Origin: CAZWKQ01 sp964634005
Lineage (GTDB): Bacteria; Bacteroidota; Bacteroidia; Bacteroidales; JACABE01
Length of the DNA: 64,000 nucleotides
NCBI GenBank assembly: GCA_964634005.1
Contig: CAZWKQ010000003.1
Coordinates: forward strand, 124,001 to 188,000
Reading direction: 5' to 3'
The number at the start of each line of letters is the position of its first letter. The stretch's first letter is position 1. Positions 18,072 to 27,220 of this stretch are shown here, piece after piece. The translations under genes were made by a program, and so were the position numbers. The notes beneath the pieces are model-generated. The model saw only the letters and a program-made list of their open reading frames with translations. It was not told the origin of the DNA and made no database searches.

Positions 18072-19445
18072 ATGGACAGCAATTTTACGCTTATTGCAAT
18101 TTCACCTGTAGATGGGCGATATTATCGTCAAGTTGCGGATTTATCCGATTATTTCTCCGAGAAAGCACTTATTTATTACAGGGTAAAAATAGAAATTGAA
18201 TATTTTATAGCTTTATGTAAGCATCCATTGCCTCAATTAGCTGATTTTGATAACGGATTATTCGATAGTTTACGTCGGATATATATCAATTTCAGCGATG
18301 AAGATGCATTATCAATTAAGCAAATAGAAAAGACTACCAATCATGATGTTAAAGCAGTAGAGTACTTTATAAAACAAAAATTTGAAGAATTAGGAATTTC
18401 TGAATATAAAGAATTTATTCATTTCGGATTAACATCACAGGACATTAATAACACTTCTCAACCTCTATCGTTGAAAGAAGCAAATTTGAATATTATATTT
18501 CCACAACTTGAATCACTAATAAATATACTTAATGAAAAATCATCAGATTGGAAAGAAATATCAATGTTATCGCATACTCATGGCCAACCGGCATCGCCTA
18601 CCATACTTGGAAAAGAAATACTGGTTTTTATCGAAAGACTTAAAAATCAATACGAAATTTTAAAAAAATTACCCTATCCTGCCAAGTTTGGAGGAGCTGT
18701 AGGAAATTTCAATGCGCACTATGTTGCTTATCCCGAAATCGACTGGGTTGAGTTTTCAAACAAATTTGTTAACGATACACTTGGGTTATGTAGGTCGCAA
18801 ACTACCACTCAAATTGAACATTATGATAATATTGCAGCCATATTCGACAGTTTTAAAAGAATAAATAATATTCTGATAGATTTGTGCCGCGACTTTTGGA
18901 CATATATTTCAATGGAATATTTTAAGCAAAAATTAAAAGAAGGCGAGGTTGGCTCTTCGGCAATGCCACACAAAGTAAATCCTATTGATTTCGAGAATGC
19001 AGAAGGGAATTTAGGAATGGCAAATGCAATATTCGAATATCTTTCGTCAAAACTCCCAATTTCAAGGCTTCAAAGAGACTTGACCGATTCTACAGTATGC
19101 CGAAATATAGGAATGCCAATTGCACATTCGCTGATTGCCTATAAATCAATCATTAAAGGTATAGAAAAATTAATAGTGAATCATGAGGCAATAAATAAAG
19201 ATTTAGAGGAAAACTGGATTGTTGTTGCTGAAGCTATTCAAACTATTTTAAGAAGAGAAGGATACAAAAACCCTTATGAATCGCTGAAAGACCTTACAAG
19301 GAAAAACGAAAAGATAACAAAAGAAGCCATCTTTGAGTATATTGACAATCTTGAAGTCGATAATAAGGTTAAAGAAGAATTAAAAAAGATAACTCCGTAT
19401 AATTATGTAGGTATCTACAGCAAATTTGCACCTAAAAACCGGTAA
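18072..19445 (+). CDS. purB: Adenylosuccinate lyase
   Basis: A 457-aa enzyme of the fumarase/aspartase superfamily. It cleaves SAICAR to AICAR and adenylosuccinate to AMP in purine synthesis, releasing fumarate. The superfamily signature GSSAMPHKVNPIDFEN is exact, the catalytic His region is HTHGQPASPT, and SPVDGRY near the N-terminus is typical of the E. coli-type subgroup. Its stop codon shares one base with the ATG of the following ABC transporter gene (TAATG). Confidence 0.96.
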   Translation: MDSNFTLIAISPVDGRYYRQVADLSDYFSEKALIYYRVKIEIEYFIALCKHPLPQLADFDNGLFDSLRRIYINFSDEDALSIKQIEKTTNHDVKAVEYFIKQKFEELGISEYKEFIHFGLTSQDINNTSQPLSLKEANLNIIFPQLESLINILNEKSSDWKEISMLSHTHGQPASPTILGKEILVFIERLKNQYEILKKLPYPAKFGGAVGNFNAHYVAYPEIDWVEFSNKFVNDTLGLCRSQTTTQIEHYDNIAAIFDSFKRINNILIDLCRDFWTYISMEYFKQKLKEGEVGSSAMPHKVNPIDFENAEGNLGMANAIFEYLSSKLPISRLQRDLTDSTVCRNIGMPIAHSLIAYKSIIKGIEKLIVNHEAINKDLEENWIVVAEAIQTILRREGYKNPYESLKDLTRKNEKITKEAIFEYIDNLEVDNKVKEELKKITPYNYVGIYSKFAPKNR

Positions 19446-21259
19446 TGAAAATCATATATAAACATTTATCTATTTACTCGGCAGCTGTATTAGCCAGTAT
19501 TGTTTCGAGTTTTCTTGCTGTTATATTTACCATATTCTCTTATACATTCATTGTCCCATTTTTGCAATTACTCTTCAACAAAATTGATAAGGTACACGAA
19601 AAAGTCCCGTTGATATTTTCCTTAGAAAGTTTGAAAGCAAATTTATATTATTATTTATCAGTAATTATCGAAACACAAGGTCAATCAAAAGCCTTATTTT
19701 TGCTTACAACCGGGGCTATTGTTTTATATATTTTTAAAAACCTTTTTGTATATACCTCATCTTATATTTTAGCACCGGTAAGAACGGGCATTCTCAGAAG
19801 AGTCAGGAATGAATTGTATAACAGAATAATAATACTTCCACTTGGCTTTTATAAAAACAATAAAAAAGGAGATATAATTTCACGTGTTATTAATGATGTT
19901 CAGGAACTTGACGAATCTATTCTAAAACCATTCCAAACCATTTTAATTCAAGCTCTTACAATTATTTTTTTCCTGACCACACTTTTTATAATAAATGTAA
20001 AATTGACATTAATTGTGTTGTGCATACTTCCTATAGGAGCCGTAATTATTAGTCGTATTTCAAAAAAACTTAAAAAATCTGGAGCTAAAGTTCAACTAAA
20101 ACAAGGAGTTATATTATCATATATTGAAGAGGCTATTTCAGGATTGCGAATAATAAAGGCTTTTAATGCCATTGATTTTACACACGAACGTTTTAAAAAT
20201 CAGAATGATATTTTTACCGATATTAAAAACATTATTTATCGACGCACAGATTTAGCATCACCTTTAAGCGAATTTTTAGGTACAATTCTGGTTGTAATAA
20301 TACTTATTTACGGAGGCTCAATTATATTAAATGACAAGCATTTTATGAATGCTGAGACATTTATAATGTATTTAATGTTGTTTGTTTCTGTAATAAATCC
20401 GGCAAAGAGCCTTACTTCTGCTTTTTATTTTATCCAAAAAGGAAAAGCATCAATAAACAGAATACAATATATATTGAACGCCGAAGAAGTTATTGAAGAA
20501 TCACCCGATGCCAAACCACTTAAAACCTTTAGCAATAAAATTGAATTTAAGGAAGTAGGTTTTGCATACGAAAAAGAAAATTTTGTTCTTAAAAACATTA
20601 ATCTCGAAATAAACAAAGGTAAAACCATAGCAATAGTAGGAGCATCCGGAGCAGGGAAATCTACATTCGTTGATTTAATTCCTCGATTTTACGATTGTAC
20701 TGCAGGTGAAATATTAGTTGACAATATTCCGATAAAAAAAATAAAAATTGACGATCTTAGAAATCTTATTGGGATTGTAGCTCAGGATACCATACTTTTT
20801 AATGATACCATATACAATAATATAGCTTTCGGGAAAACAGATGTATCGATTAATGAAATAGAGGAAGTATCGAAAATTGCTAATGCTTATGACTTTATAA
20901 TGCAAACACCTAAAGGATTTCAAAGTATTATAGGCGACAGCGGTAATATGCTTTCAGGAGGCCAAAAACAAAGAATAAGCATTGCCAGAGCAATCCTAAA
21001 AAATCCTCCGATTTTAATATTGGATGAAGCAACCTCTGCTCTTGATTCTGAATCGGAATACCTTGTACAACAAGCTCTCGAAAAAATTATGGCAAACAGA
21101 ACAACAATTATTGTGGCTCATAAACTGTCAACCATTAAAAATGCCTCAACCATAGTAGTTTTAGAAAACGGTCAAATAGCCGAAATGGGTACTCACAATG
21201 AGTTGATTAAGCTTAATGGCATATATTATAAGCTTTCCCAAATGCAATCACTCAAATAA
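19445..21259 (+). CDS. ABC exporter, MsbA-like fused permease-ATPase
   Basis: A 604-aa half-transporter with six predicted helices in the first ~320 residues followed by an ATPase domain. The ATPase has Walker A GASGAGKS, signature LSGGQKQRISIARA, Walker B ILILDEATSALD and the H-loop IVAHKLST. The architecture fits lipid or drug exporters such as MsbA; Bacteroidota carry several paralogues so the cargo is uncertain. Translationally coupled to purB by a TAATG overlap, although no functional link is apparent. Confidence 0.92.
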   Translation: MKIIYKHLSIYSAAVLASIVSSFLAVIFTIFSYTFIVPFLQLLFNKIDKVHEKVPLIFSLESLKANLYYYLSVIIETQGQSKALFLLTTGAIVLYIFKNLFVYTSSYILAPVRTGILRRVRNELYNRIIILPLGFYKNNKKGDIISRVINDVQELDESILKPFQTILIQALTIIFFLTTLFIINVKLTLIVLCILPIGAVIISRISKKLKKSGAKVQLKQGVILSYIEEAISGLRIIKAFNAIDFTHERFKNQNDIFTDIKNIIYRRTDLASPLSEFLGTILVVIILIYGGSIILNDKHFMNAETFIMYLMLFVSVINPAKSLTSAFYFIQKGKASINRIQYILNAEEVIEESPDAKPLKTFSNKIEFKEVGFAYEKENFVLKNINLEINKGKTIAIVGASGAGKSTFVDLIPRFYDCTAGEILVDNIPIKKIKIDDLRNLIGIVAQDTILFNDTIYNNIAFGKTDVSINEIEEVSKIANAYDFIMQTPKGFQSIIGDSGNMLSGGQKQRISIARAILKNPPILILDEATSALDSESEYLVQQALEKIMANRTTIIVAHKLSTIKNASTIVVLENGQIAEMGTHNELIKLNGIYYKLSQMQSLK

Positions 21260-21279
21260 TAAAAATTTTTTATTCTGAT

Positions 21280-21323
21280 TTAACATATTTTGTCGATTCT
21301 ACAATATGTTGTTAATTTTTTTT
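21280..21323 (+). terminator. Probable terminator after the purB-ABC operon
   Basis: An imperfect inverted repeat (AACATATTTTGT at 21282-21293, ACAATATGTT at 21301-21310) is followed by a T-rich tract at 21314-21323. The stem contains a 2-nt bulge and is A-T rich, so the terminator would be weak. It lies 20 nt after the ABC transporter stop. Confidence 0.4.
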
Positions 21324-21423
21324 ATTCCGAGTTTACATTAAGTTAAACTTAATTTAAAGTCGTCTGTTTATTAATATTGAATAAATTAAGTAAACTATTT
21401 TTACCAAATAATATTTTTTAGAA

Positions 21424-21615
21424 ATGGATAGTTTTAAATCGTTGATAAAAGGACAAGTATATACGCTTTCGGAAATTGAAAATACCGGAATAAAATTTAT
21501 AAAACAAACATATACCGGAAGATTTTACAGAGAAGGAAATATTTTATTGGTTTTTGAAGAAATTCCTGAAAGAGCAGAAAACAAATACAAACTTAAAGCA
21601 ATTATTGAAGATTAA
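21424..21615 (+). CDS. 63-aa protein of unknown function
   Basis: A small, soluble, highly charged protein (MDSFKSLIKGQ start) with no signal peptide, membrane helix or cysteine. Alternating hydrophobic and charged residues suggest a small beta-rich fold. It stands alone between two spacers of about 150 nt. The stop codon is embedded in a perfect inverted repeat (TTAATCA at 21612-21618 and TGATTAA at 21624-21630), which could act as an mRNA end. No recognised family. The clean start and its isolation argue for a real gene rather than a chance frame. Confidence 0.55.
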   Translation: MDSFKSLIKGQVYTLSEIENTGIKFIKQTYTGRFYREGNILLVFEEIPERAENKYKLKAIIED

Positions 21616-21671
21616 TCAAAAATTGATTAATTAACAAATACCTGTTGATTATATTTTTAAGTAAAACAATA

Positions 21672-21701
21672 TTGCCAGCAAATTTCATATAATTTTGGCA
21701 A
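21672..21701 (+). promoter_or_regulatory. -7 promoter element flanked by an inverted repeat
   Basis: TAATTTTG (21690-21697) is an exact -7 box for the large gene at 21762. It is overlapped by the right arm of an inverted repeat, TTGCCA (21672-21677) and TGGCAA (21696-21701), whose arms are 18 nt apart. Such an arrangement could be an operator, but this is inference. A second inverted repeat TGTCAA/TTGACA (21729-21746) lies in the leader. Confidence 0.4.
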
Positions 21702-21761
21702 TATTAAATTCTGTTTAAGGGTAAGAATGTCAATTTTTTTTTGACAAAATACAAATAAACC

Positions 21762-24473
21762 ATGATAAAGCTTAAAAAAAGGTTTTTGGTTATCGTCATT
21801 CCTGCGATAATGGCTTTTACATTAATCTTTATATGGGCTTATAACTATTATAAAACATTAAAACAACCCGTTATTCCGGTACTTTCATCAATACCTGAAG
21901 ATGCTCTTTTTTTTGCTCAGTTTAATAATATTTCAAATTTTTGGGAAAAGCTTTCAAACAATGCATCTTGGAATAATATCAGTAAAATTGAATATTTCGA
22001 CGAGATAAACAACCAGATTAAATATACAGATTCTTTGATTGCCAATAATGAAAAATTAAAGACAATAGTAAATGAAGGTAATCCAGTAATATCTTTTCAT
22101 TATTTAGATGACGAAATCCGAACACTCTTTTTATGTAATTTGCCCCCCGATTTTGATATTTATGATTTGAAACATTTATTAGGTAAAAATTCAAATTTAT
22201 CAACAAACATTAATAAAACAGATAAATTAAATATACTTTTCATTAATCGTAAAGGTCTTCAAAAAACATATTTTGCAGGGATTTATAAAGGTGTTTTCAT
22301 TGGCAGCTTTTCCGAAAAATTAATTAATAAAGCAGTACAAAAGATTAATTCCGAAAATATTGAGGAAAACAACGATATTAAAACGCTCAAATTAACTGCC
22401 GGCAAAAAAGTTGATGCCAATATTTTTATTAACTATAAAAACTTCAGCCAATTTTTAAAATCAATTTTTATTAAGGATTTTCCGCTCAATTTCGACAATT
22501 TGAATAATCTGGGGAATTGGGCTGAACTGGATCTACTGGTTAAAGACAGTTCGTTTTTATTTAACGGATACAGTCAATTAAAAAAAGACAGTTACTCATA
22601 TTTGGAATTATTTTCTTCAATGAAGCCTCAAACATCGCAGTTGGCCGATTTTATTCCAAACAACGCAATTGGCTTTGTAAGTTTTAATTTCGATGATTTT
22701 GCAACATATTTTGCTCAATACAAAAAAAATCTAAAAAAATATCCCGTAAAAAGCGATTTGGAAAAGACAATTAACTCATTAAATTCCAATGGTATAGTCG
22801 ATAATTTTATTGAATGGACGGGTAATGAATTTGGGGTAGTATTATTACCTTCAAACAACAGTTTCGAGACTTTTGTCGTTTGCAAAAAGAATGAATTATC
22901 AAATGCTGACTCCTGTTTACAGGCTTTAGCAGCCAAATCGCAAAATATTTCAAATCTTAAGGATAGAAAATTTCAAAAAAATAAAATCATATATCCGAAT
23001 TTGTTAAGAAATTTATTTGGCGATTTTTGCAGTTCATCCCCCGAAACTTATTATGAAATAACCGACGAATTTGTAGTTTTTGCCAAAAGTGAAAATGCAT
23101 TGCAGATTTTTAAAAACTCATATATATCTGAAGACGTTTTGTCAAAAACTGACAATTATAAAAATTTTATAACAAATACCCCTGCTCAGTCTAACGTTTT
23201 CATTTATTTCAATTTAACTAATTCCTTTAACCTGATATATCAGAATTTAATTAACAAATACCGGGAAAACTTTAAAACGAATTTCCCTGTATTGAGCAAT
23301 TTCAATCAGTTTGCATTACAAATAAGCTCTGAAGAACAAAAATGGTACACAACCCTCAGTTTCGATTTTAAAACAAACATTAGTAGCGATAATATTAATA
23401 CAACCGAAAATTTGGTACCCGGATATAATACCGAGTTGAAAAGTAAAATTTATTCTAAACCTTACATAGTTAAAAACACTACCTCTAACGAAAACAACAT
23501 TATTGTTTTCGATGAAATGAATATTTGCTACTTTATTGATAAAAGTGGGAAAATTATATGGCAAAAAAATATCGATGGCAAAGTTTTAAGCAAGGTCTGG
23601 GAAGTTGATTATTACAATAACGGCAAAATACAGTTCCTGTTCAATACCGAAAAAACTCTTTATTTAATAGACGCAAACGGTAAAGATGTAGAAAAATATC
23701 CTTTACGATTAACAGAATCGGCATCATCAGGGCTATGCTTGATAGATTATGAAAAGAAAAAAAATTACAGAATTATAATTCCTACTATCAATAAAAAGTT
23801 ATTATATCTAAGTCTATCAGGTAAAGCCGTTACCGATTTTACTTCTCCTGTTTTCAAAGATATTGTCAATCAGCCTGTTCAGCATATAATTTTCGACAAT
23901 AAAGACAATATTATTGTTACTGAAAATTCGGGTAAGGTCAATATTCTTGATAGAAAAGGGAAACAAAGATTAGTTTTAAAAACATCATTTTCGAAAAGCC
24001 CCGACAATATTTTTTACTATGACGGAAAGTACTTAATTACAGCAGATAATGACGGAAAAATAATATATATTTCAAACAACGGAAAAATTGAAAGCAAATC
24101 ATTTCTATCTTTAAGTACAAAACCTCTTTTTGTTTACGAAGACTTTAATAATGACGGCAAAAAGGATTTTATCTTTTTAGATGAAAAAAGTTTGAATGTT
24201 TTTAATAAATCGGGGAAAAATATATTCAATTATAAATTTGACGAAAAAATTGAAAGAGACATAGTAATAAATAGTTCGGCGAAAAGGGGAAATCTATTTG
24301 CAATATGTGGAAAAGAAAGTAATAGAATATACGTATTTAATAAATCGGGATTGATTGACGAATCAATTGCATTTAAGAGTGAAATAATGCCATCATTTGC
24401 CCGTTTCTATGATAATCAGATTAATCTTGTAGGGATAGTCGGAAATAAAGTAACAGTTTATAGTTTCGAATAA
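21762..24473 (+). CDS. Large membrane-anchored protein with DUF3352-like N-terminus and beta-propeller-like C-terminus
   Basis: A 903-aa protein with one N-terminal helix (about residues 7-26) and a large presumably periplasmic part. Residues about 35-560 resemble the Bacteroidota DUF3352-type region (IPEDALFFAQFNN, IPNNAIGFVSFNF). Residues about 575-903 contain repeated blade-like strands with Gly-Lys turns (KSGKIIWQKN, NNGKIESK, KSGKNIFNYKF) and a DFNNDGKKDF calcium-type loop, like PQQ or FG-GAP propellers. No catalytic motif is evident. The PAP2 gene follows after 11 nt, so an envelope role is likely. Function unknown. Confidence 0.7.
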   Translation: MIKLKKRFLVIVIPAIMAFTLIFIWAYNYYKTLKQPVIPVLSSIPEDALFFAQFNNISNFWEKLSNNASWNNISKIEYFDEINNQIKYTDSLIANNEKLKTIVNEGNPVISFHYLDDEIRTLFLCNLPPDFDIYDLKHLLGKNSNLSTNINKTDKLNILFINRKGLQKTYFAGIYKGVFIGSFSEKLINKAVQKINSENIEENNDIKTLKLTAGKKVDANIFINYKNFSQFLKSIFIKDFPLNFDNLNNLGNWAELDLLVKDSSFLFNGYSQLKKDSYSYLELFSSMKPQTSQLADFIPNNAIGFVSFNFDDFATYFAQYKKNLKKYPVKSDLEKTINSLNSNGIVDNFIEWTGNEFGVVLLPSNNSFETFVVCKKNELSNADSCLQALAAKSQNISNLKDRKFQKNKIIYPNLLRNLFGDFCSSSPETYYEITDEFVVFAKSENALQIFKNSYISEDVLSKTDNYKNFITNTPAQSNVFIYFNLTNSFNLIYQNLINKYRENFKTNFPVLSNFNQFALQISSEEQKWYTTLSFDFKTNISSDNINTTENLVPGYNTELKSKIYSKPYIVKNTTSNENNIIVFDEMNICYFIDKSGKIIWQKNIDGKVLSKVWEVDYYNNGKIQFLFNTEKTLYLIDANGKDVEKYPLRLTESASSGLCLIDYEKKKNYRIIIPTINKKLLYLSLSGKAVTDFTSPVFKDIVNQPVQHIIFDNKDNIIVTENSGKVNILDRKGKQRLVLKTSFSKSPDNIFYYDGKYLITADNDGKIIYISNNGKIESKSFLSLSTKPLFVYEDFNNDGKKDFIFLDEKSLNVFNKSGKNIFNYKFDEKIERDIVINSSAKRGNLFAICGKESNRIYVFNKSGLIDESIAFKSEIMPSFARFYDNQINLVGIVGNKVTVYSFE

Positions 24474-24484
24474 TATTAAAAAAG

Positions 24485-25075
24485 TTGATAGACTATATTA
24501 AACAAATTGATACAGATTTATTTCTAAAACTAAACAGTATCCACAGCCCTTTTTTTGACTTTATAATGTGGTGGTTTAGCAGTAAAACCATTTGGATTCC
24601 ACTGTATTTATTTTTTGTTTATTTATTATTTAAAAAGTATTCAAAACAGGCAATAACAATATTAATATTTGCAATTATTTGTGCAGCGTTAACCGATAGT
24701 TTGTCGGTAGCAATATTTAAAAATACTTTTCAGCGATTACGACCGAGCCATCAACCTGAGTTAATGAATCTTATTCACATAGTAAATGGCTACAGGGGTG
24801 GTCAATACGGATTTGTATCGTCGCATGCAGCCAATATTTTCGGATTGGCTGCTTTTTTATGGTATTTTTTAAAAAATCATTACAAACATTTCGGGAAAAT
24901 AATTTTTACTTGGGCTTTTCTGGTAAGTTACAGCAGGATATATCTTGGAGTTCATTACCCGGGTGATGTTGTCGTAGGTGCAATTTTCGGGATTTTGATA
25001 GCCATTTTAACTATAATTTTGTATAAACAATTTTGTTTATATGCTATTAGAAGCAAAAAAAATAAACCCAATTAA
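24485..25075 (+). CDS. PAP2-family membrane phosphatase
   Basis: A 196-aa integral membrane phosphatase. The three PAP2 signature motifs are intact: KNTFQRLRP, SSHAAN and SRIYLGVHYPGD. Members dephosphorylate lipid phosphates or pyrophosphates (phosphatidylglycerophosphate, undecaprenyl diphosphate, lipid A) on the periplasmic side. The start is a TTG at 24485, placing MIDYIKQIDTDLF at the N-terminus, which matches family members. Located 11 nt after the propeller-like protein gene. Confidence 0.9.
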   Translation: MIDYIKQIDTDLFLKLNSIHSPFFDFIMWWFSSKTIWIPLYLFFVYLLFKKYSKQAITILIFAIICAALTDSLSVAIFKNTFQRLRPSHQPELMNLIHIVNGYRGGQYGFVSSHAANIFGLAAFLWYFLKNHYKHFGKIIFTWAFLVSYSRIYLGVHYPGDVVVGAIFGILIAILTIILYKQFCLYAIRSKKNKPN

Positions 25076-25120
25076 TTTCATTAGTTCTCTGCATTCATAA
25101 TGAAAAATTTTGGATAAATA

Positions 25121-25152
25121 AAAAAAGCAGCATGAAAGTGCTGCTTTTTTTT
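25121..25152. terminator. Bidirectional rho-independent terminator
   Basis: AAAAAA GCAGCA (25121-25132), loop TGAAAG, TGCTGC TTTTTTTT (25139-25152). A GC-rich stem is flanked by an A-run and a T-run, so it can end transcription from both the PAP2 gene (+) and the RRM gene (-), which converge here. Confidence 0.85.
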
Positions 25153-25174
25153 GAGTACTCAGTTCGAGTAGTTA

Positions 25175-25510
25175 TTAATCTCTGTTATAAGAGCGGTAAG
25201 CACGTTCGTTTCTTTCGCCACCGCGATTATAACCGCCACGATTATAACCACCGCGATTATTCGATTGTGTTCTTGGTTTTGCTTTGTTTACTGTAAGATT
25301 TTTACCGTCAAGTTCAGCATTGTTTAGCTGGTCAATTGCTTCCTGTGCTTCTGCATCATTAGGCATTTCAACAAAGGCAAATCCTCTTGATTTACCGGTT
25401 TCACGGTCCATAATAACTTTTGCTGAATTTACAGCACCGTACTCTTCGAAGATTTCTTTTAAATCTCCGTCTTGAATCCTATAACTAAGATTCGCTACAT
25501 AAATGTTCAT
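25175..25510 (-). CDS. RNA-binding protein with one RRM domain and an Arg-Gly-rich tail
   Basis: A 111-aa protein. Residues 1-80 are an RNA recognition motif with RNP2 (IYVANL) and RNP1 (KSRGFAFVEM). The tail is a low-complexity stretch with repeated GGYNR units, an RGG-like RNA-binding extension. Such small RRM proteins are abundant in Bacteroidota, which usually lack Hfq, and are thought to bind RNA globally. The gene has a consensus promoter and a leader of about 105 nt. Confidence 0.93.
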   Translation of the reverse strand: MNIYVANLSYRIQDGDLKEIFEEYGAVNSAKVIMDRETGKSRGFAFVEMPNDAEAQEAIDQLNNAELDGKNLTVNKAKPRTQSNNRGGYNRGGYNRGGERNERAYRSYNRD

Positions 25511-25620
25511 AAAATTGAAATTAAAAAAAATTAAATAAAAACAGGAAAGTAAAGCTTACTAAATAATTTGAATTCTCAATAAAATTTGACGGCAATACAA
25601 AATCCTTTCTTAAACTTTGG

Positions 25621-25650
25621 CAAAGATACTATTTAATAAATGAAAAACAA
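25621..25650 (-). promoter_or_regulatory. Consensus promoter of the RRM gene
   Basis: On the minus strand TTG (25650-25648) is followed by 19 nt and then TATCTTTG (25628-25621), a near-perfect match to the Bacteroidota -33/-7 promoter. This implies strong expression, as expected for an abundant RNA-binding protein. Confidence 0.75.
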
Positions 25651-25736
25651 CATTTTTAAGAAAATTTAATTTTAATTAAGTTAAAGTAACAAATGCAACT
25701 TCTTTAAAAAATCATTTTAAAAGTGAAATATAAGTA

Positions 25737-25769
25737 TTTGTAATAGGCAATTTTTTTATTATACATTTG
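25737..25769 (+). promoter_or_regulatory. Consensus promoter of the glycan-transfer gene group
   Basis: TTTG (25737-25740), 21 nt, then TACATTTG (25762-25769). This matches both promoter elements. It drives the methyltransferase gene at 25800 and probably the glycosyltransferase genes behind it. The roughly 290-nt divergent region between here and the RRM gene holds no other coding sequence. Confidence 0.7.
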
Positions 25770-25799
25770 CATTGTTATTTTTAACCACAAAAATTTAAA

Positions 25800-26387
25800 A
25801 TGGAAACAAACAGCGAAGCCTATAAAGAACACCTTGAAAATAAATATCTTCCCGGACGTGATAAATATTTGCAATGGGTTTTCTATCCAAAAATATTAAG
25901 ACAATTCAATAATGGTGCAATAATTGATTTGGGTTGTGGTACAGGCGAATTCTTGAAATTTGCCGACTACAAAAAAAGGAGTATTACCGGTATTGACAAT
26001 AATCCTTTTTTAGTTCAAAAATGTTTAGATTTGGGTTTTGATGTAAAGATTGACAGCGTTACAAAATTAGAAACTATTGAAAGAAAAATAAGTAATGCTT
26101 TATGTGATAACGTTCTTGAGCATCTCGAAACTGAAGAAATTGACACTTTCTTTTCGGAAATATCATCAAAATTGGATGAAACGGGTACTTTAGTTATTAT
26201 TGTTCCCGATAAAAAAGGTTTTAAACATGATCCTACTCATAAAACATTTGTTAATAAGGAAATTATAAGCAGTTTTTGTGAAAAATATTTTCTGAAATTA
26301 TTTAAAGTTTTCTATCATCCAATCAATCTAAAATTTGTCGGAAGTTTTTTTTATCTCAATATGCAGGTTTTTGTCATTAAGAAATAG
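25800..26387 (+). CDS. Class I SAM-dependent methyltransferase
   Basis: A 195-aa methyltransferase (Methyltransf_11/23-like). Motif I is IIDLGCGTGEF (residues about 41-51), followed by the acidic residue in GIDNN and the post-I CDNVLEHL segment. It opens a set of genes for glycan transfer (two GT2 enzymes and a GT-C fusion), so the methyl acceptor may be a sugar or a lipid-linked saccharide. That is inference from context. 3 nt separate it from the next gene. Confidence 0.85.
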   Translation: METNSEAYKEHLENKYLPGRDKYLQWVFYPKILRQFNNGAIIDLGCGTGEFLKFADYKKRSITGIDNNPFLVQKCLDLGFDVKIDSVTKLETIERKISNALCDNVLEHLETEEIDTFFSEISSKLDETGTLVIIVPDKKGFKHDPTHKTFVNKEIISSFCEKYFLKLFKVFYHPINLKFVGSFFYLNMQVFVIKK

Positions 26388-26390
26388 TTT

Positions 26391-27218
26391 ATGGAAAAGC
26401 CGCTTGTAAGTATTTGTATTCCTTCGTATAATGCTTCTGAATTTATAGAAGAAACATTAAAAAGCTGCCTGAATCAGAGCTATCGTAATATTGAAATAAT
26501 CATTACCGACGATTGTTCCGATGATAATACTATTGAGAAAATATTAAGTTTTGAAGATTCAAGAATAAAGCTTATCAGAAATGAGCAAAATCTCGGAGTG
26601 CAGAGAAACTGGAATAAAGCCCTGATGATAAGCAGCGGAAAATATTGTAAAGTAATGGGTGCCGATGATATAATATACCCCGATTGCATTGAAGAACAAG
26701 TAAAAGTTTTGGAGAATCCCAACAATTCTGATGTAGTACTTGTAACCTCATACAAAGATGTTATAAATCAGAACGGCAAGAAAATAATATCGCGTAAATT
26801 TCCCGTTTACGGTAAAATAAATGGAATAAAAGCCATAAAAAAAAGCTTACACAGGGGAACTAATATGATAGGAGAGCCTGTAGCCGGATTATTTCGCAAA
26901 GAAATACTCGAAAAATCGGGTTATTACGGTGATGATAATTTATACATGATTGACATGGATTTATGGTGCAGAATACTAAAATACGGCAATCTGTATGTAA
27001 TTGATAAATATTTATATTCATTCAGAATATCGACCAATTCTTTAAGTACAAATTTAGGACTTAAACAAGTAAAACTTTTTTATACCTTTGTAAATAAATT
27101 GTATAAAGACAAAAGCTATAATCTCGGTTTTTTTGATGTTTTAATTGCTAAAACCGCTGCACTATTGATGGGTATAGCCAGAAATGCGATTTATTTAATA
27201 CATTTTAGAAAAAAGTAA
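26391..27218 (+). CDS. Family 2 glycosyltransferase
   Basis: A 275-aa GT-A fold enzyme. The N-terminal nucleotide-sugar site reads SICIPSYNA, followed by DDCSDDNT; the metal-binding DXD-type site is MGADDII. The C-terminal half contains the acceptor motif region DMDLWCRI. No membrane helices apart from a weak hydrophobic patch at the C-terminus. The donor sugar and acceptor are unknown. Confidence 0.88.
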   Translation: MEKPLVSICIPSYNASEFIEETLKSCLNQSYRNIEIIITDDCSDDNTIEKILSFEDSRIKLIRNEQNLGVQRNWNKALMISSGKYCKVMGADDIIYPDCIEEQVKVLENPNNSDVVLVTSYKDVINQNGKKIISRKFPVYGKINGIKAIKKSLHRGTNMIGEPVAGLFRKEILEKSGYYGDDNLYMIDMDLWCRILKYGNLYVIDKYLYSFRISTNSLSTNLGLKQVKLFYTFVNKLYKDKSYNLGFFDVLIAKTAALLMGIARNAIYLIHFRKK

Positions 27219-27220
27219 AT

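Noticed and set aside
25210..25265. Short direct repeats resembling a repeat array
   Set aside because: The repeats encode the GGYNR units of the RRM protein tail; there are no unique spacers, so this is not a CRISPR array.
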